In this document: positions 1 to 12,444 of the stretch, in pieces
How positions within the stretch are numbered: position 1 is the first letter of the stretch
How the letters are laid out: the number at the start of each line of letters is the position of its first letter
Assembly (NCBI GenBank): GCA_914767715.1
Contig: OU612070.1
Coordinates: 29,128,025-29,192,024 of the forward strand
Reading direction: 5' to 3'
Length of the DNA: 64,000 nucleotides
Origin: Membranipora membranacea
Lineage: Eukaryota; Bryozoa; Gymnolaemata; Cheilostomatida; Membraniporidae
Notes under the pieces: model-generated
What the model saw: the letters and a program-made list of their open reading frames with translations, nothing else
Database searches by the model: none
What the model was told of the DNA's origin: nothing
Translations under genes and position numbers: made by a program

Positions 1-593
1 AATGATTGAGTATGTTTACCTTTGACGCGCCGCTCATTTTTGTGAGTAGCACAGTGCTTAGCCAATAGTAAGGGTGATAAGCAGACTTTTACAGAAAGGT
101 TACACATCAAACAGGCGACCATCATATCCGCGTCCCGAACGTGTAAGGGTATGGTACATCTCCCTATCCCCTCATTCAACAACTGAGCGTTACAGGGCTT
201 CTACAAGGAACAGAACAATATCAGATTAGAGAATAAAATCACCACCTAGCTTATCAGGTTAGGTGCATGATTTTATCTAGCCGTAAGCTTGAAACTGAAT
301 TTTTTATTACATAAATAATTGTTAGATTTTTCATGTTAAATTCAGTGTTGCACCTCCTTGATATACCCTAATATTATAACCAAATAAGGTAAATGTTGGA
401 AATATTCAACATGATGCCGCCTGGACATGTTATATGAAGAACACCCAGCAGCGATCAATCATGTAACACTTTCATCTAATTAATACTTCTAGGGATCCTC
501 ATGGAATAAAAATGTGAAACGGAAAGTTTTTTTTAACGTATTGTATGAGATCCTTTAGCAGATGGGTATCATTCACATAAACAAATAACATAT
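1..593. other. Region downstream of the RS/zinc-finger gene
   Basis: No coding frame or repeat stands out here. It is AT-rich and probably includes the 3' UTR and polyadenylation region of the minus-strand gene ending at 594. Confidence 0.4.
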
Positions 594-3500
594 TCATTTA
601 TCTTTTCTGTGACCATTCAATTTAACCAGTAAAGCCAAAAAGTCAGTTAACAAACGCACCTTATGTATGTCATAATCCGGAGCAGAAGTATCAGGTACAA
701 AGTATAAACTGGAGCTGGCGTGCTTAGATTGGGCGAGATGTTTCCTAGCGTCGAGCTCGGTGAGCCTGATATGACATAAGTCACAATACAGAGCAAAGTA
801 AGAATCCCATCTGGTGTTACTTGATGAGATGACCTGTTTGGTCAATCGCCCGATTATAGACCCTCTGTCAGGCTCATAGTCAGTCCCATCAGGTGACTCT
901 ACATTAAATGTAACAAACAACTTACTTATTTATAACATTATTTATTACGCCTGGTGTTTAGAACATGACTAATGCATCAAAGAATAAGAATGCTAAATGA
1001 ATCGAAATAAGAAGAAAGCTTTTTGTCCTAATGAGTGCTGTGGACATGAGTTAAGTATCATCATGATAGAAAGCTACTCACAAAATTTAGTAGCTTTGAT
1101 GAAATACTGCTGATTATATTATAGTCATAGCGATACTCACCCTTAATTGTGTTAGCGAGTTTGGAGTTGTGTTTTGACTTGTGTTTAGAGACTTTAACAT
1201 CAGATGCAGATTGATGTGCTGTCTTGGCACCTGCCTGTATTTTTTTATTTGAAGATTTGAAATCTGTAGTCATAGTTTTAGCCTTTATGTCTTTACCATC
1301 CCTTTGTGACTGTGAGACAACTCTAAGGTTTGGCAGTGAATCATCTTCATGGCTAGCTTTGTTTATTTTAATGGTCTTCTTATCCTCATTATAACATGGA
1401 ATCTCTGGTCGGCCAGCAAACATACCGGCAGGGAAAGTCACACTACTCTTTGATTGTTTGACAGTAACAATATCCACCTGCTGTGTAAACCTTATGATGC
1501 TGGCTGACTGACCAGCATCAGACGATGCTTCCCTTTTGACCTCCTGTTTTATGATTTTGTTGATTTGTTTTAGTTGGGGATTTACGGGAATGTTGAGATC
1601 GTGTTTCTTCTTGGTATTATCGGGTAAAGTGGATGTTACACCAAAGGTCACTGGATGAGGTTTCACTTGCTCTTGATTTGTGTTTAGTTGATAGCTGTCT
1701 GAAACTGGTATCATTCTTGTTTTTGGGGAAATACTTCTACTCTTTGCTCTATGGCGTCTCTTCAGAGAAGTAAAGTCACTTCTGACAGGAGATGACGGAC
1801 TATTTAAAGTATGAGATAACAAAGCTGCTGATTGCCTCATGTTTTGATCTTCCCCGACTGGAGAACGAGATCGGTCATCAGAGTGATGTCTTCTGTCGTA
1901 CTTGAGCGATGATCTTTGTTTAGCTGAAGGTGACCCACGATTCTCAGACCTTGCCATATATTTCGGAGAATGTGCATCGGAAAGTATCCGCCTCGAATTC
2001 TTATCATCTTGTCTGTCATATTTCTTTGATTGTGTATCAACAAGGCATTCATTGTCTGGTGAAAAGGATTGCCTTTTATCGGAATGGTGGTGCCGGTCAG
2101 ACCTAGAAGAGCCTGATTTAGTCTTCCTCCGAGCAGCTCTATCAGTGTCCTTTGTTGAGTTAACTGTTAAAGAGATAGGCTGGCAGGGCTTTAAAGAGAT
2201 AGGCTGGGAGGGCTTGGCTAACTTCTTGCTCTTTGGTTCTCTTGATTTCAAGACTCCTTTCGACTCCCAGGTTGGTGAGTTAGATCGCCTCAGATCAGAA
2301 GGTTGGCGCCACTCAGACTTAGTAGAGGAAGTGCAGGAACTGCTCTTTCTAGATCTGCTCTTGTCTTTTGACCTGCTGGCAGATCTACGTCCACGTGAAG
2401 ATGAGATTGACTTTCCTCGTCTAGATCTTCCCTTTTCGTGAATCGTTGATCTTTCTAGCTTTTCATCAGAAAGACGATGTCTGGCAGAGCCAAAGGAAGT
2501 ATTGCTTGCAGCGGAAGATGAGCGAGATATGCTTCTCCTTGATCTTCTCCTGTTCTTTGACTGAAGTGAAGATTTGCATCGCGATGATGATGAGTTTGAC
2601 CTATCCCTTCTGGGTTTATCATTGACACAGTTCAGCGAATTAGATCGTCTTTGTTCAGAAGATTGGTGCCTATTAAACCTAGAGGGAGAACTGTGACTAG
2701 CAGAGGAAGAGGAAGATCTGCTTCTCCGTATAGACTTACGTCTTGGTGATGATGAGTTTGACCTATACCTCCTGCGTTTACTACTGCTATGGGACAATGA
2801 ATTAGATGGTCTGTCATCGAAAAAATGTTGCTTGTCAGACCTAAGGGGAGATTTTTGTCCAGGTGGGGAGGAGAACAACCTCCCCCTCCTGGATGTATTA
2901 CTTGTTTGCCTTTCAAAGTTCTTGTCAGACCTTTGGAAAGATCTGAGGCTAGCTGAGGTTGAGCGTGATCTACTCCTCTTCAATGTACCACTGTCACACT
3001 CTCCATACAAAGGTGAAGTTTTCTGTTTATAAGGGATTGGAGAGCGTGATCTTCTTTCACCGGGGCTTTGTCTTCTGTCAGACCTAAAGGAAGATCTTTG
3101 TCCTGCTGAAGGTGAAATAGATCTACTGCTTCTAGAGCTATAACTGTCCTTTGAGGTTCGGTGAGATGATGGCGTGCGCGAGCGCTTCCTAGAGTCTCTA
3201 TGTTGATCTATTTGTGGAGAGGTGCCCAGCTTTTGGTGTAAATAAGAATCCTGGAGCCTGTATTTCCCAGACATCGCTGAAGATTTCCGGAGTCGCACAG
3301 GCAACTGAGAATCCATCCTGTTTTCTCTGGTCTTGACTTTTATACGAGACTGAGTATCCTTAGCTTGGCATCTAGCTATAAAATCAATGCTCTCAGTTGT
3401 TAGATGATCAGGTGAGGAAGGACGCTGGCAATCAATCTTTGTTTCTGGTCGGGAGTCGCTGGATGCAGATAATTGATACGCTGTATTAGAAGCTGTGCTA

Positions 3501-5056
3501 GCTCTTTGATCGGGTGAGTTCGATCGTGAAGAGTTAGAGCTGATGATAAAGGGTTTCTCTAAGCTTCCTTCTATGTTAGCTTTAATCAACATTGAAGATT
3601 GCTGATGTGACTCCGAGCTTAGCGCTTGAGTGGTTTCATGCGAGCGTACAGATTGTCTTTGAAGGGAATTCAGTAGTCGTTCAAATAGCGTACCACCAGG
3701 TGTTTTCAGTGTAGAAGAAGAAGGCTGCTCCGTACCACCCAAGTCTAGCCCTGGAATAAATGAATCCTCTTGTTCAGTTTTTACAGCCTTGAGAACAGCA
3801 GCATCAGAACAAAGTCCTGGTATCTCCGTGTGAGTAAATGCACCAGCTGAGTTGAGATTTGATAGGTCGTCAACACGGGAATTACCACATATGAATTCCT
3901 CCCTCATAGAGAGCTGCTGAATTGACTTCTCTCCCCTTCGAGTGTCGCACTCTCTCATTCCCTTCTCAACTTCATGGTCTCTCCATCTCTCCGGAGTCTT
4001 AGGATACTTCATATCGTATCCAAATTCATTCTCTCTTTGTCTTCCTTGACTGGCATGCTCTCTAAATCCTCTTTGAGTATTTTGATCTTCCAGTCCTCTC
4101 CCATGTTCATGAACTATCATTTCCCTCTGAGAGTAATGCTCACTAAGTCGCATCTCGTTTCCATAGCGTGGTGGTTCATTTATAATTTTCTTGAAATAAG
4201 GCTCTTTTCTATTGGGTAATGTATGGGCGGTGCATATTGTATCATCCTTGGTATGAGGGTTAGCCGATTGCACTGTCGTCAATGTTTTGTATAGAGTCAT
4301 CATCTTCAGTTTCTCGTCCTGTGACATGAGATCAAGCTGTCGGAGTAAATCGTGCTGCGTAACATCTTCTTGGTTTGAGTTTGACTGTGAGTGAGGATAT
4401 GTGAGCGGCTGGTTGGGCCTATTTTGCACAACAAATGGCATCAGCTGACTTTCCCCATATGAATTAGTTACAGAATCATGTAAATCTTTAGGCTCATATC
4501 CATTTGACTGGAGTTTTTCCATTCCTCGTACAAAGTCTGATTGACGATCTACTTGAATTTCTTCATAGTAAGTTCTTCTTGTTACGCTTTGGTTTATGAT
4601 GTCCCGATAACTTGGTGATTGTTCTATTGTATTATAAGCTATTTGTGACGCTGTTGTATAATCCCTAATTGGTGATTGTTGTCTCTTGTAGTGAAACTCA
4701 TTTCGATTGGTCTGATGATCTACATGGTACAAGACAGATCTCTCTCTCGAAGCCTCTGGACCCTTATTAGAGGGAGGATCGGCAATCAGCTGTGATGGAT
4801 CTCTGTTATACAGAATATGTGTACCTTCATATCTCCTGTTAACTTCACTTATCTGTCTGCTGTAGTCAAACGTTTCAACACTAAGATTTGTAAGGTTACT
4901 GCTGTAAGTTCCCTGTAGGTGATGATAACTCCTGTGTGTATTCTCTACATGCTGGTTATGGTTACCAGACACATATCTAGATATCTTAGGTCGAGGCTCA
5001 TCCTCCTCATATGGAGGCTTATCATAATATCTTATATACTCATCTCTGTACGACAT
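594..5056 (-). CDS. RS-rich nuclear protein with C-terminal matrin-type zinc finger
   Basis: Two coding exons are supported: 5056-1141 and 898-594. The donor reads AAGG|GTGAGT and the acceptor ATGTAG|AG; the phase 1 junction is consistent and gives 1406 residues. The start is the ATG at 5056; a longer frame upstream uses only a TTG. The first third is rich in Tyr, Gln and His. The middle (about 1.9-3.2 kb) is dense in RS, SRS and RRSRS dipeptides, as in SR-related splicing proteins. The last exon carries a single U1/matrin-type finger (C1344, C1347, H1359, H1365) followed by a stop about 40 residues later. This architecture suggests a nuclear RNA-processing protein. I do not recognise an orthologue with confidence; a ZNF318-like protein is possible. 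A further 5' coding exon cannot be excluded. What is seen: RS domain and finger. What is inferred: nuclear RNA role. Confidence 0.75.
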
Positions 5057-5819
5057 AATACATTCATTCAGCCTTACATCACCCAATCCCTAAAAATAGT
5101 TAAAATTGAGCATGAATCAAATGCAGCGTCCATGAATGATAGAAAAAATCATAATTTGACCAGACGACACTATAACTGCAAATGGTTTTTTTGTTCATGC
5201 ATTGACAATAGCGTTGTTCTGATTTGGTAATGTATCGTAGCATGTAAGCTTTGTAAAGCTAATCTAATAGTTTTCGGAGTCCAAATTTGGCAACATAGAT
5301 AGGTTTGTCTCAAGTACTACTGATTCAAAATCAATTTCAAAATCAATTATGTGCGATTGAATGCAACAAACCTCGAAAGTTCAGATGTCAAAACTGATAC
5401 CAACATCTAGGCCTACATGTCTTGCCGCTTGTGGCCGTACCTCTGTAATTAAAAAAAGAACACAAGCTCAGCTTATGAGTTTTCATCATAAATGACTGCG
5501 TCACACAGTCAAGGTTTTAATGTTTGTGAAAGTATTGGTTTAAATCAGGCCAGGGTGCCCTCTGCTCTTGTGTAGCGATTGCCTGGTCAGGTTACAGACA
5601 GTTCTGACAGCTACTAACAGCTACATTCATCAATAACCAAGTGGCTTGTTGTTTGGTCAATTTGCTATAACCTGACCAGTGACATTAGACACATTAAGAT
5701 GGCACTCAATCACCATATTATGTAACAGGACCTATATCATATCATAATAACCCAAGGAGTTACAGGGTGTGAAGGTTGTCTGCTCTTGGATGATCATCAG
5801 TCATCATCATCATCATCAT

Positions 5820-6120
5820 TCAGTCAATTTGGCTCAGTGGTTAGCGCGTCTGCCAAATGACCAGCCTGTTCTGGGTTCAAACCCAAACCCAGATCAGGAC
5901 TTAACGTAATGGAGGCCTTATACAACAGCATATATACAACATCATCGTGCATGCAGGTAAAAGAACCCTCCTGTATGGTATAGCTCTTTACAGGAGAATG
6001 CTGTCATCAACCGCTGCAGCTCCGGCCTTGTAGCTCTATGCTTCACGCTGGGTTAAAGCTGTCAGCGGTTGAAAAGTGACACTAACGACTTGAAAACCTA
6101 GTCGTGATTATAAAAATCTC
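5820..6120 (+). mobile_element. tRNA-derived SINE (probable)
   Basis: A Pol III type 2 promoter is visible. Box A (TGGCTCAGTGG) lies at 5830-5840 and box B (GGTTCAAACCC) at 5874-5884, 33 bp apart as in tRNAs. The sequence does not fold as a functional tRNA and continues into about 240 bp of unrelated body, which is the build of a tRNA-headed SINE. It lies in the 1.76-kb divergent gap between the RS/zinc-finger gene (start 5056) and the doubtful gene at 6816. The 3' end is not certain; no clear tail or target duplication was seen. Confidence 0.5.
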
Positions 6121-6815
6121 TTCCTAGCGTCACCTTGGTGCAGTCACTAATTGTTGTAAGTCATACCACCATGATTTTGTTGGCTGCTTGGTCTTGTGTG
6201 TTGACCATTAGCTTATCAAGCTTTCACCAATTAATTTTGGTAGCTCCTGAGTCATTAAAACATGACTACATGTATACTTATACATTATTTACTCTATTAT
6301 AGGAATTAATAATACAGTGTTTGTGAACTTTAAAGGTGAATTAGAGAGTGGCCTCTCAAAATTAAGGAGAATTTTTTATTGTACCATAGCGTTTAAGGAA
6401 GATCCCTGATTCCAAGGAAAATGGAAAGCTAAGAAGCTATCCCATATTTAAAACCAGTTGAAATTCTGAAATTGGATTGTTTTGTGTTATACAGAGTTAA
6501 TTGAAGTTGCCCTTACATTGAATTGTGAAGTTGTGAATTAAAAAGGAGATGGCGGCGCGGCTGTAAAGCAAAAGAAATCGACCACTGAAGGATGATAGCA
6601 TTGATCTGAGGCTCTGACATGTGATTATGGCGGGAAAGACGATATTAAAAGGGAGCTATCTTATAACTAAGACTTGTTTTTGGTTGTGTATCAGTACTTA
6701 CTCTTGTGGCAATCTATGTGTATAACAATATATGTGCTAACCTTATACTGCGTTCACACACACACACCCACTAACTCACTAACCACTAACTCATATACTT
6801 CCGGTTCCGTTTGTA

Positions 6816-7632
6816 ATGGACGCAAAAATATCTGAAATTCTCGAGTCTCCTATAAATAAGTCTTTACAAGCAAACTCCAGCTCCAACTCGGCGAAGATAG
6901 CAGAGGAAGAATCCTTCACCACTACAAGCATCCCAATTTGTCCAAAACCTAGGCGTAAGTCGGACTAAAGGTGCAGAATTAGGTCTGGCAAAGTGTTGGT
7001 CATCTCAGCAGTCCGCCATCTTGGATCTCCAATCTCCCTCCACCAGAGCATCACAAATTATAACAAATTTTTCTCATAACCTGCTATTTTGTGCATCTTT
7101 TTTTCACTATAAGCCTGTCTGTCCCTCTCTCTCATAGCTTATACTTATTTTTCAATTTCTCTGAATCAAAGACTGATCAAAATCTTAGATTGGGAGTACT
7201 ATCAGGAACTTGATCTAACTAACACCACATACCCTAAATAATAGAAAACCCAACCAGTATATTTTTGATCTGTGTGTTTTATATCAAATTGTCAGTACAG
7301 TTTATATAGGACACCATCTGTTTATCAAACAACTGCACTGTCTGCCCAAGAGCGCACCTGCACCAGTTAGCCTAAGAATTTATTTGTATATACAATGGGC
7401 AAAGTGGACAGAGAGTAGAGATAGAGTCAACTCTCCCAGTAGCAGTGTAAGTTCTAGACCACGAACTAGTTCCCTGGAGGCAACATCAACAACTACAAAA
7501 CCTAAAGGAGGTAAGCTTGGTGATAAAGGTAAACCATCGGCATCACATAAGTCAAGTAATGCTCCTTCTATGACATGTAACAGCAATGTTGATGATGATG
7601 ATGATGATGCCGATGCCATGCGACTACTGTAA
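6816..7632 (+). CDS. Putative small two-exon gene, unknown product
   Basis: An ATG at 6816 opens 46 codons ending at a strong donor (AGGC|GTAAGT, exon end 6954). Reading through the donor meets a stop within four codons. A second open stretch runs to a TAA at 7630-7632. It can join in phase from an acceptor at 7411/7412 (GGACAG|AG) or from 7366/7367 (CACCAG|TT). The product would be about 119-134 residues: Ser/Thr-rich, ending in a run of six Asp and a hydrophobic tail. There are no domains I recognise. The Asp run is a GAT repeat and the acceptors have weak pyrimidine tracts. The gene is plausible but unproved and may have further exons between 6955 and 7365. Confidence 0.35.
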
Positions 7633-7786
7633 AGAATTTACTCACCTTGCTTTCGATATTAGAAAGTCCAAAACACTATAATATATGATGCATTACTGTA
7701 TTTATGCCTGAAATGTAAACCCTTGATCCTACCCAATGAGGCAAAATCATTGTGGAACACGTTCATATCTAGGGTAGACAACTATA

Positions 7787-8303
7787 TAGACAGTTTTCTG
7801 AGCTCTTATTTATGCCTCAATTCGGAGTTGTCCTCCCTCCAGTTTGGTACTTTTAACCCACACCACATAGGAAAAACCTGCTGAAAGAGGGTTATATCGA
7901 TAACTGCTAACGTTAGGATAAAAATGATTTTTGATTCAGAGTCTTCACCATTAAAAACCCGGTGAGACAGGGTTTCCAAATCATTGGAGGCTTGAATGTT
8001 GATAAATCTTAATTTTAGTGACGAAACTCATGAAAAATTCTGCCTAATGGTCCGCAAAACAGGCGGGAAATGCTATAATTGACTATCCAAATATTAAAAT
8101 TATTTCCCAAACTATGTCCGTATGAGTTTTCAATGCTGCAGATTCCGAATCAAAAATAGTTTTTATCCTTTTATAAGCGGTTTTCAAGATAACCCTCTTT
8201 TCAGCACGTTTTTTTTTTGCTATGCGGCATGGGTTAAAAGTACCAAACTGGAGAGAGGACAACTCCAAATTGAGGCCTAAATCAGAGCTCAGAAAACTGT
8301 CTA
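7787..8303. mobile_element. Composite palindromic MITE (outer element)
   Basis: The two ends are inverted copies. The outer arms (7787-7851 and 8238-8303) start TAGACAGTTTTCTGAGCTC and match, in both orientations, the ends of the 5.3-kb transposon at 51985-57294. It is therefore a short non-autonomous relative of that transposon. Its centre is split by a second foldback element at 7857-8233. Confidence 0.75.
7857..8233. mobile_element. piggyBac-like foldback MITE flanked by TTAA
   Basis: It is flanked by TTAA at 7853-7856 and 8234-8237. The left end starts CCCA and the right end finishes TGGG, the TTAA-CCC...GGG-TTAA layout typical of piggyBac-like elements. The arms (around GGAAAAACCTGCTGAAA) are inverted copies of each other. 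A second copy sits at about 52047-52375. There is no coding capacity. Confidence 0.7.
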
Positions 8304-10366
8304 TTCAGGAAAGCCCGAAGAGGATACCACTAGCAGATAAGATAATGGACAACATGTTAAATAAAATCGAAAGTCTCAAGTCGGTCATAAGCGGTTCCAA
8401 AACGGCACTCGCTGACTCACAGGATGCCATGTTAAAATCACGATCAGCACTCAATGACTCTCGTTACGACTAGAAGCTACTACGACTGAACTACAGACCA
8501 TGTACATGAGAATTAATGATCAGCCCTCCTCAACACAAACCTCAAATAGGCCTAGTAATTACTCCAACCAAGATAATCCCAGTCATAATGACCAACCCGT
8601 TGGTACACAAACTGAAACCTCTGCGCCCCAACCTTTGAGCTCTCTCAACTGTGCCCCTACTAATATACTGTTCAACCAACTGGTCGGCCCGAATCTAGCA
8701 CACCCATGGCCCCTCCCAAGCAGCTCAAGGGCTCCTGTTCCATACCAAAACCAACTCCGATTTCCCACCAATCTTGGACCCCGAACTCCTTCCAATCATA
8801 GACCACGAACCCCATACATGCCAAACCAACACTTCTAACAAAGGCCCCCTGATCATACCCCTCACTACACACCAAATAGACGCGACCAACTTGACAGGAA
8901 CAGTAACCACAGACTAAGACCTGACAGTGACTATTCAATCAAGGAACCGAATACAGAGACAACCATATCATATATAATGTAGGCAAACAGCAAACATATC
9001 TTGAGGTAGAAGACCTTATGCTAAAATATAACATGTACAACTATGAGGTTAACCATGCAGACAATTTAATCCGTTCCAGACCAAACCGTTTCAGACCGAA
9101 CTCTCCCATCTAAGTCAACTGTAACACCCCAGCCACTAAATGGAACTTCCTCCACGAGTTAAATCAACTGAGAAAGAAACACACCGATTATACCAAGCTC
9201 TATGCACGTCCATACATGAACAAAACACAATTAAAAGCTGACAAGGACATGGTAAGGCGTCTTACTGACATCAGAACACGAATACCGCACTGAACCTTTA
9301 AAATTCATTGACTCAGTATCAAAGTGCTCAGAGACAACGAGTTTATAGGATATGACGAAGATATGTTACTTCACAAAGGCAGCTTTGCATTTAGATCTGA
9401 AGCTTACTGCAGCCTCCCAGACCTAGAAAGAGCCCGAGATGATGCCCTACAACAGGCAGACCCGTCGAGAGTCCTGTCTGAAAACTTTCAAGTAGCAGCC
9501 AAAGAACCCGACCAAGCCAACCAACAGACACCCAGTGTGGATAGCTATTGTTGAGGCCCCAGATGCTGCGCCCACTACTGAAAATACCATCTAACATGAA
9601 AATTCTATCTTTCAATGCCAATTCAATACGAGGCAAATTAAACACAATTAAATGTTACACTGAAGCTTACAAACCAGACCTAGTCGCAATAACTGAAACA
9701 AAAATAAACTCTAAATCTGATGACAATGAACTCTTTGGAAATAATTACACCATATGGCGGAGATCGAGATCTCAACGGTGGAGGCGTAATGCTTGCAATG
9801 AACAACAATATAATAATCGTGAAAGTTTTGGGTACTCAAGTTGTACCAGGTGAGTGTGTAGCAATAACGCTACAGATCTATTCTAAAATTGTCATTAACA
9901 TTGTAGTGTTTTACCGCCCCCCTGCAGAATATGTTCTTGACAAATTTGTTAACATGATGATTGATTTATCTAGCGAAAAATGTAACTTGATATTCCTGGG
10001 CGATTTCAATCTCCCTCTGATATTGATTGGACCACTGACCCAGAAAACCCAATAGTTAAACCCCAATCTAATCGCTCTGCCCTACACCAAAAAGCTATTG
10101 ATACTACACGCCAAGCTGACCTGATTCAATTGATCAATGAACCAACGCATAGGCTAGGCAACATCCTTGACTTAGTGTTAGTCCATAGATCCTTGCTTGT
10201 ATCAAGGAGTAACAGGGCTATTGTGTTACTCCTTGCTTGTATTACCACACACATATATCTTATCACAATGCAATATTGATTGATATGTCTATCCAAGGTT
10301 TTAGCAGATACACAGATACCGACAAACCAAACCCTGTACGCCCAAACTTCAAAAAGGCAGACCAAT
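8304..10366 (+). pseudogene. Decayed LINE retrotransposon: gag-like ORF1 and endonuclease domain
   Basis: Frame-broken remains of a non-LTR retrotransposon in sense orientation. From 8304 to 8473 there is a coiled-coil-like stretch. From 8500 to 8838 a Pro/Asn-rich stretch follows, and 9324-9554 is the ORF1 end, together resembling a LINE ORF1. From 9596 onward an exonuclease-endonuclease-phosphatase domain is readable across a frameshift near 9760. It shows the N-terminal FNANSIRGKL block, the ITETKI block, VFYRPP and the LGDFN block. Fragments continue to a PNFKKAD block near 10350. No reverse transcriptase follows, so the copy is truncated at its 3' side, which is unusual for LINEs and suggests a later deletion. 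Confidence 0.75.
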
Positions 10367-12444
10367 GAACTCCCTCAGGGAGAGGGAGTTCATTGCTCAG
10401 ACCGTAACTGCTTGCTAAGACTCATATTATTTTTTATCATACCTGATCTAAAATTGTAAAGTGTGGAAAATGGATCATATAATTCAGAACTATAAACTGT
10501 GAAATGGATAACCATTGGTCAAATGAAACAAACAGCTCCACAATTGGTCAGTTGCTTTGTATTATAAGTTGGAAACAAATAAATTGTTATAACTAGCAAG
10601 ATCTTCTTTAACCAGAGTTGTCCCTACTTTGTTAATGGGTAAATAACTCCTCTGAACGCAGATATGTTTACAGACTAGAGATGGTGTGACATGCATCATT
10701 CTGCTCATGCTCAGCTCTGGGCATGCCCAGTCAGATCACGAGAGTCAGTATGGACATGCATAGACTATGTGGAGTAATTGCTCAGTCTATGGAAGGGGTT
10801 TGTCCCAAACTCCCTGGCCTATGCAATGGGATTAGTTCATTGGCCATCTTAACAATCTTCAGAGCCTTTAATTTCCCTTTCCCACTCGAGTCAATGATCA
10901 ATACGTCAATTTGTTCCTGCTATCAGCATTTATTTTCTGAATATCTCTATCGATGGAAACAAGTGTGGATATAATAAAGATCATGGTGAATACATAACCT
11001 TAAAACTCAGATGGATTTCTTCTCCCCTGACCTCGTAAAATGAGCCTGATGATGTACAAATATTGAACACCCTTACACCCACACATTAATTAGCATCTTC
11101 CGTAGAGGGGTGAGGACTGTCTTTTAATCTTAATTGTTCCCTCATGCCAATATAACGATTTCGGATGCATGTTGGACAGTCCCTGTAGCTGTCTGTAGTA
11201 TTGTAATGGTTTTATGCCTATAATATTTTGAGTCATCACCATAAAACATATCTTGTTCAGATCATCATGTGAATATCATCTAAAATCGCTTTACAATTCA
11301 TTGTGTGATAAAATGTGAGCCCCAGTATAAAGATGAAAATCAGCTAGTGTTAAATTATTAAACATTGTAATGATTTTCCGTGATGTTGTGATGGAGTACT
11401 ACTTACCTAGATGAGTGACATAAGTCTCCATTACAAGTAGCATAAGCTAAGCAAAATTGTGTGACTGGTTTTAAAATATGTTACATGTTTTACAAAGCAA
11501 TGTTATATATGTAAGCTAACAACAGGAGTTCAATTGATCAAGACGAGCAGCTTTTATATGACTAGATTTTGCAGTGCGCATTGCACAACGTTACACAGTA
11601 AGGTTATATTTACTTATTGCTGCAGTGGTAGATCCTGCTGACAGCATAGATCTGCCTGCTGTCATCTTTCTTAGGTACCAAAAATTTGATCTCTAATTTT
11701 TTGATTTTGTTGAGCAAGCTAAGCTCTCTCACAGATTTACTTACTGATCTCACATTTACCACTCGTTCTCACTGTTGCAAATATAGTGAACAATACAATT
11801 TGCGGAGAATCAAAATTTTAATATAGTAGAAATCCAAAAACCTCCACCCGTTCGGTCGATGATCCCAACCAAGTAGACAATTTGGAATTGAAGTTTGGTT
11901 ATAAAAAAATAGATTTATTCTTCTATCGAAAGGAACAGAAAAAAAACAGTGACAATGCAGGGTGATGTAGTGATTGTGGTGTAGAATTGATCTGTTCGGA
12001 TCTAATTAAGCTGGTGAAGGCCGTAAATGAAAAGTTTACATAAAAAAAACTCTTATGACCAGAATTAGAGTTATGAGGGACAAACAGTATATCTAACTAT
12101 GACCTAGATATATTTATAGTACCACACATATATACTGATACGGATCTCCGGGCGAGTTATACCACCGCTTTAACTACTCACACTTTGCCCAAGTTCCGGG
12201 TTATACAGCCGCTTTAACTACTCACACTTTGCCCAACTTGCTGTTATGGGCATTACATTACTGACCACATCTTATGTTGCACATGAAATGCCAGTACCAG
12301 CAACCAGGTGAAAGTTTGAACACTTAGACTATGACTTTCTGTTTCTTGCAGCACAGATAACTGTTAGAGAGGCCGAGAGTTAAGAGCAGGAGCACAGAAC
12401 CGGTATATTGGTATATTGATATGGTGTAATGAATATTATCTGAA
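10367..12444. other. Gene-poor stretch downstream of FBXO28
   Basis: No coding exon is supported. A short hairpin (GAACTCCCTC / GAGGGAGTTC) lies at 10366-10391. Two copies of a roughly 43-bp sequence (core GCTTTAACTACTCACACTTT) stand in tandem at about 12165-12240. The remainder looks like AT-rich intergenic or 3' UTR sequence. Confidence 0.5.

Noticed and set aside
1902-3032. Plus-strand open frames over the RS-rich gene
   Set aside because: They are antisense shadows of the long minus-strand exon.
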